Source: Nocardioides sp. Root140
GTDB taxonomy: Bacteria > Actinomycetota > Actinomycetes > Propionibacteriales > Nocardioidaceae
Length of the DNA: 64,000 bases
Direction: 5' to 3'
Assembly (NCBI RefSeq): GCF_001426745.1
Contig: NZ_LMFI01000001.1
Location: forward strand, 1,128,022 to 1,192,021
Shown here: piece after piece, positions 59,954 to 64,000 of the stretch
How positions within the stretch are numbered: the first letter of the stretch is position 1
Layout of the letters: each line of letters opens with the position of its first letter
Translations under genes and position numbers: made by a program
The notes under the pieces: generated by a model
Told to the model about the DNA's origin: nothing
What the model saw: only the letters and a program-made list of their open reading frames with translations
The model's database searches: none

Positions 59954-60493
59954 TCAGCGTGCCGTCGTCCGCAGGGTGGTCGAGAGGGGCGAACGTCCTG
60001 TGCTGGTGGGTCGCTGGACCTCGCCCGCACGGTCCACCACCACGACCTGACACTCCGCCTGTTCGGTGACCCGGGTGGTCAGGGGATGTGGTTCGTCGCC
60101 CGAAGCCGCCCCGAGAACCACCAGCTCGCATCGTGCGGACGCGTGGACGATCGAGTCCACGACGCGTCCGTTCTCCAGCCGGGCGGCATGGATCGAGCCG
60201 CGGGGCACCTGGGCGAGCGCCTTCCGGATGACTTCCCGTTGGGCGTCGCGAGCCTTCCAACGAGGGGCACTGAAGTGTCCGGCGACCTCATGGACGAAGA
60301 CGCTGTGGCGTGACGGCCAGATCGTGACGACCTCGACGGTGAGTTGGTGAACGGCGGCATGGTGGAGGGCCCAGACCAGGCACTGGACGCTGGCGTCGGA
60401 TCCGTCGACCGCGACCAGGCAGACGCGGTCTCGGGACTCGGCGACCTGGTCAGCGGCGTACACGCTGGCTCTCCGGATGCGGTGACTTCTCAT
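59954..60493 (-). CDS. Universal stress protein, single domain (USP 4 of 5)
   Basis: A 179-residue single-domain USP, RVCLVAVDGSDASVQCLVWALHHAAVHQLTVEVVTIW then CELVVLGAASGDEPHPLTTRVTEQAECQVVVVD. The expected glycine-rich loop is weak, so ATP binding is not assured. ATG 60493 or GTG 60499 may be the start. It is the first gene of the arc operon and has dormancy box 9 upstream at 60553. Confidence 0.85.
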   Translation of the reverse strand: MRSHRIRRASVYAADQVAESRDRVCLVAVDGSDASVQCLVWALHHAAVHQLTVEVVTIWPSRHSVFVHEVAGHFSAPRWKARDAQREVIRKALAQVPRGSIHAARLENGRVVDSIVHASARCELVVLGAASGDEPHPLTTRVTEQAECQVVVVDRAGEVQRPTSTGRSPLSTTLRTTAR

Positions 60494-60552
60494 GGCCACA
60501 CACTTCGGTGGCTGGGTTGCGCAGCACCAGCGCCGGAGGGCCCCGGGTGGAC

Positions 60553-60566
60553 GGGCACTTGGTCCT
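60553..60566. promoter_or_regulatory. Dormancy (DosR) box 9
   Basis: GGGCACTTGGTCCT (minus strand AGGACCAAGTGCCC), 59 bp before USP 4 and the arc operon. Confidence 0.55.
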
Positions 60567-60601
60567 CAGGTGCGCGTGGGCCCGGTGGGCCCACGCCGGC
60601 C

Positions 60602-60615
60602 GGGTCGAAGGTCCT
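60602..60615. promoter_or_regulatory. Dormancy (DosR) box 10
   Basis: GGGTCGAAGGTCCT (minus strand AGGACCTTCGACCC), 94 bp before the transporter gene and 108 bp from USP 4. With box 9, it lies between the two divergent arginine operons, 49 bp apart. Confidence 0.6.
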
Positions 60616-60709
60616 CCCCGGGAGGGGCCGATCGCCACGTCTCCCGGTGCTCCGTTCCGTGGTTCGGTGATTTTCGGCCGAGCTGTGTCGATCCGAGAGA
60701 GGGAGCACC

Positions 60710-62266
60710 ATGACCACCACGAGACGGGCCATCCTGCCGAAGCTGACCGCTGGGCTCGAGGCCGACGACGGAGAGCCGACCACCACCGCGAAGAGGTTCC
60801 GCTTCCCGAGCGCCTTCACGGTGCTGTTCGGGGTGACGATCGCGGTGTGGTTGCTGGCCTTCGTCGTTCCGACCGGTGCCTACCAGACGGACGCCGACTC
60901 CGGACGGCCGATCCCCGGCAGCTACGAAGCCACCGACAGTGCGTTCTCCTTCGGCGACCGGTTGATGGAGCTGTTCATGGCGCCGATCAACGGCCTGTAC
61001 GGCGTGATCAACGCCGACGGCTACATCGGGCCCTACGAGTCCGGTGAGCTGTACGGCGCCGCGGGGGTCTTCCTGTTCGTCCTGGCCATCGGGATCTTCA
61101 TCACGATGGCGATGAAGACCGGGGCCATCGACAACGGCGTGGCTCGCGTCGCCCAGCGGATGAGCACCCGTGGAGCCTTGCTGATCGCCGTGCTGATGGT
61201 GCTGTTCTCGATCGGTGGCACCACCGAGGGGATGGCCGAGGAGACCCTCGGGTTCTACGCCCTCCTGATTCCCCTGATGCTCGCCCTCGGCTACGACCGG
61301 ATGGTGGCCGCCGCGACGATCCTGGTGGGTGCCGGCATCGGCGTCCTGGCCTCGACCGTCAACCCGTTCGCCACCGGCGTCGGCTCCGGCGCCGCGGACA
61401 TCTCGATCGGTGACGGCATCGGCTTCCGCCTGCTGATGTACGTCGTCCTCGTGCCCGTCGGCGTGTGGTGGGTGCTGCGCTACGCCCGCAAGGTCAAGGC
61501 CGACCCCACGACGTCCCTCGTCGGCCAGATGGAGGGCGACGCCGAGCTGAAGGCGCACGGGGTGCGCGAGGTGTCTCGTCTCACCGGCCGGGAGAAGAGT
61601 GTGCTGGCGATCGTTGCCACCACCTTCGCCTTCATGATCTACGCGATCGTGCCGTGGGCCCAGGTCATCCAGGGCCCCGACGCCGCGAGCTACGGCTGGC
61701 AGCTCGACTGGTACTTCCCCGAGCTGGCTGCCCTGTTCCTGCTGATGGCGCTCGTGGTCGGACTCGTCGGCGGACTGGGGGAGAAGGGGATCACGAACTC
61801 GGTGGTGAAGGGCGCGGCGGACTTCATCGGGGTCGGGCTGATCATCGTGCTGGCCCGCGGAGTCACCGTGATCATGAACAACTCCGAGATCACCGGCACG
61901 ATCCTGCACTCCATGGAGAGCGTCGTCGGCGACACCAACTCCGGCGTCTTCGGCGTGCTGATGTTCCTGATCAACCTTCCCCTCGCCTTCCTCGTGCCGT
62001 CGACCTCGGGTCACGGCGCCCTGGCGATGCCGATCCTGGCGCCGCTGGCCGACTTCGCCGGGGTCTCCCGAGCCATGGTGGTCACCGCGTTCCAGTCGGC
62101 CTCGGGGATCGTCAACCTGATCACCCCGACCTCGGCGGTCGTCATGGGTGGACTGGCACTCGCCCGGGTCCGCTACGACCAGTACCTGCGCTTCGTCCTC
62201 CCGCTGGTCGGCATCCTGCTGGTCCTCTGCGCGGCGTTCGTCGGCGTCGGCGCGGCGGTCTCCTAG
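60710..62266 (+). CDS. YfcC-family transporter, probable arginine/ornithine exchanger
   Basis: A 518-residue membrane protein with about twelve helices and a 30-residue N-terminal cytoplasmic tail. It has FRFPSAFTVLFGVTIAVWLLAFVVPTGAY, EGMAEETLGFYALLIPLMLALGYDR, ASTVNPFATGVGSG and PSTSGHGALAMPILAPLADFAGVSR, the pattern of the YfcC/DcuC group (C4-dicarboxylate/amino acid). Next to the arc operon such proteins take in arginine and export ornithine. GAGAGGGAG precedes ATG 60710. It is divergent from USP 4. Confidence 0.9.
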   Translation: MTTTRRAILPKLTAGLEADDGEPTTTAKRFRFPSAFTVLFGVTIAVWLLAFVVPTGAYQTDADSGRPIPGSYEATDSAFSFGDRLMELFMAPINGLYGVINADGYIGPYESGELYGAAGVFLFVLAIGIFITMAMKTGAIDNGVARVAQRMSTRGALLIAVLMVLFSIGGTTEGMAEETLGFYALLIPLMLALGYDRMVAAATILVGAGIGVLASTVNPFATGVGSGAADISIGDGIGFRLLMYVVLVPVGVWWVLRYARKVKADPTTSLVGQMEGDAELKAHGVREVSRLTGREKSVLAIVATTFAFMIYAIVPWAQVIQGPDAASYGWQLDWYFPELAALFLLMALVVGLVGGLGEKGITNSVVKGAADFIGVGLIIVLARGVTVIMNNSEITGTILHSMESVVGDTNSGVFGVLMFLINLPLAFLVPSTSGHGALAMPILAPLADFAGVSRAMVVTAFQSASGIVNLITPTSAVVMGGLALARVRYDQYLRFVLPLVGILLVLCAAFVGVGAAVS

Positions 62267-62268
62267 TC

Positions 62269-63213
62269 GTGGGGCGCCTCACGGTGGTTCCTGCACGTGG
62301 GCGGATCGTCGCCGCCGTGGCAGGGCAGGACACCCGAGCGCTGGTGGACTTCGTGGCCGAGGAGGCGCTGCGCACGGGTGCCGACCTGCACCTCGTGCAC
62401 GTGCCCCAGCTGGCACCGGGTCTCTCGGGACCCTTCGACGTTGACTGGGAGGCCGCCCGGGCCTTCGGTCATCACGTGCTCGCCCGCGCGTCAGCTGACG
62501 CCCACGAACTGGTCGGTGGCAGGGTCACGATCACCCACGAGCTCGTGGCGGAGAGCCGCGGGACCGTCACCGACATCGTCGCGCGCTCCGAAGGCGCACG
62601 GATGGTCGCGCTGCAGCACAGGCGTCTGACGGGAATCGGTCGGGCGGTCGGCACGTCCACCACACAGGGGGTCGCGTCGCGGTCACACGCACCCGTGGTC
62701 TCCGTGCCGGCGTCCTGGCAGCCGGAGAATCGACACCACAGAGTGGTGGTGGCGGTGCACGACCCAGCCGGTGCCGACCACACGTTGCGCACTGCCTTCA
62801 CGCTCGCCGGCCAGCGTCAGGATCGGCTGCGCGTCCTCCATGCGTGTTTGCCGTGCGACGGTCACGGGGACGAAGGGGTCCGCCGCGAGGCCGTCCGGGA
62901 GGACCGCTTTCGCAACGCGCTCGCCGCGCAGGTGCAGGCGCTGAGGGCGGAGTTCTCAGATGTCAGGGTCGAAATCGAGGTGCGCCACGAGCCGATCGGC
63001 TCAGCGCTGCTCCGTGGGGCGGAGCACGGTGACCTGCTGGTGCTGGGACGCCGTCACCCGCGGCTGCCACTCGCCGCACATCTGGGTCCGGTGAGCCGGC
63101 TGGCCCTGGAAACCAGCACGATCCCGGTGATGTTCGTGGAGACCGTCGCACCCGTGCCGGTGCCAGGGCAACGCGTCGAGACGACCACGTCTCCGGGGCA
63201 GACTCGTCGCTGA
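62269..63213 (+). CDS. Universal stress protein, tandem domains (USP 5 of 5)
   Basis: A 314-residue two-domain USP. The first domain (GRIVAAVAGQDTRALVDFVAEEALRTGADLHLVHVP, ARMVALQHRRLTGIGRAVGTSTTQGVASRSHAPVVSVP) is diverged and lacks the usual glycines. The second has HHRVVVAVHDPAGADHTLRTAFTLAGQ and DLLVLGRRHPRLPLAAHLGPVSRLALETSTIPVMFV. GTG 62269 lies 2 bp after the transporter stop, so the two are one transcript. Confidence 0.85.
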   Translation: MGRLTVVPARGRIVAAVAGQDTRALVDFVAEEALRTGADLHLVHVPQLAPGLSGPFDVDWEAARAFGHHVLARASADAHELVGGRVTITHELVAESRGTVTDIVARSEGARMVALQHRRLTGIGRAVGTSTTQGVASRSHAPVVSVPASWQPENRHHRVVVAVHDPAGADHTLRTAFTLAGQRQDRLRVLHACLPCDGHGDEGVRREAVREDRFRNALAAQVQALRAEFSDVRVEIEVRHEPIGSALLRGAEHGDLLVLGRRHPRLPLAAHLGPVSRLALETSTIPVMFVETVAPVPVPGQRVETTTSPGQTRR

Positions 63214-63252
63214 CGCCCGAGGCAGCGGATGGGCAGACAGGCCGCAGCTGTC

Positions 63253-63266
63253 GGGACCTTCGGCCC
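63253..63266. promoter_or_regulatory. Dormancy (DosR) box 11
   Basis: GGGACCTTCGGCCC, identical to box 2, 35 bp before the nitrate transporter start. Confidence 0.72.
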
Positions 63267-63301
63267 GTGCGGAACGACGACCGCGTTGCGAAGGTGGATG
63301 T

Positions 63302-64000
63302 GTGCACACACCAACGACGAGCAGCATCCAGTCCAGGACCACGGGCGACGGGTCGCCGCGCGAGACGACAGGTTCGCCCTGGCTGATGCTGGCCGTGGCC
63401 ACGCTCGGCTTCGCGGTCAACTTCTGGGCCTGGGCACTGCTCAGCCCCCTTGGGCCGTTGTTCCGCGACAAGGGGACGCTCGGCGCGCTGACGGAGTCCG
63501 ACGTCGCCCTGCTGGTCGCCGTACCGGTCGTCGTCGGGTCGCTGGGCCGAATCGTGGTCGGCGCCCTGACCGACCGCTTCGGGGGACGAGCCATGTTCCC
63601 CCTGGTCTCGGCCGCCACCATCGTGCCGGTGCTGTTCATCGGCTTCTTCGCCCAGACGTCCTACGCCGCACTCCTCTTCGGTGGCTTCTTCCTCGGCATC
63701 GGTGGCACCGCGTTCGCGGTGGGCGTCCCGTTCGTCAATGCGTGGTTCCCGCCGGAGCGACGCGGCCTCGCCGTCGGCATCTTCGGTGCCGGCATGGGTG
63801 GTACGGCCATCAGCGCACTGACCACCGTGAAGCTCTACACCAACGTCGGTGAGCGAGCTCCGTTCCTCATCATGGCCGCAGCGCTCGCGGTGTACGCCGT
63901 CGCCGCGTGGCTGGTGCTTCGCGATGCGCCGGGACGCACGGTTCCCACCACGCCACTGGTGCAACGCCTGTCGGCGACAGCGCGACTTCCGATCACCTGG
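63302..64000 (+). CDS. narK: NarK-like nitrate/nitrite MFS transporter, N-terminal part
   Basis: 233 codons are inside the window and the gene continues beyond 64000. The product has a 30-residue hydrophilic N-terminus and about six helices: WLMLAVATLGFAVNFWAWALLSPLGPLF, ALLVAVPVVVGSLGRIVVGALTDRFGG and LLFGGFFLGIGGTAFAVGVPFVNAWFPPERRGLAVGIFGAGMGGTAISA. The last stretch is the nitrate/nitrite signature of the NNP family. In M. tuberculosis narK2 belongs to the DosR regulon. GTG 63302 has AAGG upstream. A perfect dormancy box lies 35 bp before it. Confidence 0.88.
   Translation, partial: MHTPTTSSIQSRTTGDGSPRETTGSPWLMLAVATLGFAVNFWAWALLSPLGPLFRDKGTLGALTESDVALLVAVPVVVGSLGRIVVGALTDRFGGRAMFPLVSAATIVPVLFIGFFAQTSYAALLFGGFFLGIGGTAFAVGVPFVNAWFPPERRGLAVGIFGAGMGGTAISALTTVKLYTNVGERAPFLIMAAALAVYAVAAWLVLRDAPGRTVPTTPLVQRLSATARLPITW

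Overview
The window is about 70% G+C, dense with genes, and rich in GTG starts and ATGA-type stop/start overlaps. Its gene families (CatR-type Fur plus catalase, GuaB1-type GMP reductase, PF06182 ABC permeases, CE1758/CE1759 flavin pair, DosR/DosS) point to a Gram-positive actinobacterium, most likely Nocardioides-like (Nocardioidaceae). That placement is an inference from gene content; no rRNA or tRNA gene is present to confirm it.

Layout. 1-8.2 kb: end of an alpha/beta hydrolase; a fur-catalase pair with a palindromic operator and a 45-nt stem-loop; a converging ABC exporter operon with a small ankyrin protein; a lipoprotein; a luciferase-like monooxygenase with its FMN reductase; a VOC protein. 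8.2-15.6 kb: AraC regulator, two GNAT proteins, a PEBP protein, a cobT-siroheme synthase-rRNA methylase operon and peptide deformylase, with unusual short tandem repeats right after several stop codons. 15.6-21.9 kb: two acyl-CoA dehydrogenases behind a 17-bp palindrome, small membrane proteins, galactokinase, peroxiredoxin, methyltransferase. 21.9-27.1 kb: an operon of ABC ATPase, permease with an extra outside domain, and a secreted beta-propeller phosphoesterase. 27.2-42.7 kb: GuaB1, an asymmetric heterodimeric ABC exporter, two cell-wall enzymes, a LysR-like protein without its DNA-binding domain, cold-shock protein, ferritin, a two-component system with an ABC transporter, and a hydrolase.

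The most notable part is 42.9-64 kb, a compact dormancy (DosR/DevR-type) regulon. It holds a DosR-like response regulator and a DosS-like GAF-GAF histidine kinase that keeps a His at position 149, five universal stress proteins, three intact and one decayed flavin-binding PPOX proteins, an Acg-like nitroreductase coupled to a 65-aa membrane protein, a DoxX-like protein, a GNAT/acyl-CoA synthetase fusion, a flavodoxin-like protein, a complete arginine deiminase pathway (arcA, arcB, arcC with a YfcC-type transporter) and the start of a NarK-like nitrate transporter. At least eleven copies of a 14-bp motif, GGGACC-WWN-GNCCC or close variants, lie mostly 35-115 bp upstream of these genes and match the known dormancy box.

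Reading this together (inference): when oxygen or redox state changes, DosS would activate DosR, which would switch on stress proteins, flavin redox proteins, nitrate uptake and ATP production from arginine, so that the cell can survive without respiration. The box set with the arc operon inside it is the best candidate here for a little-described system.
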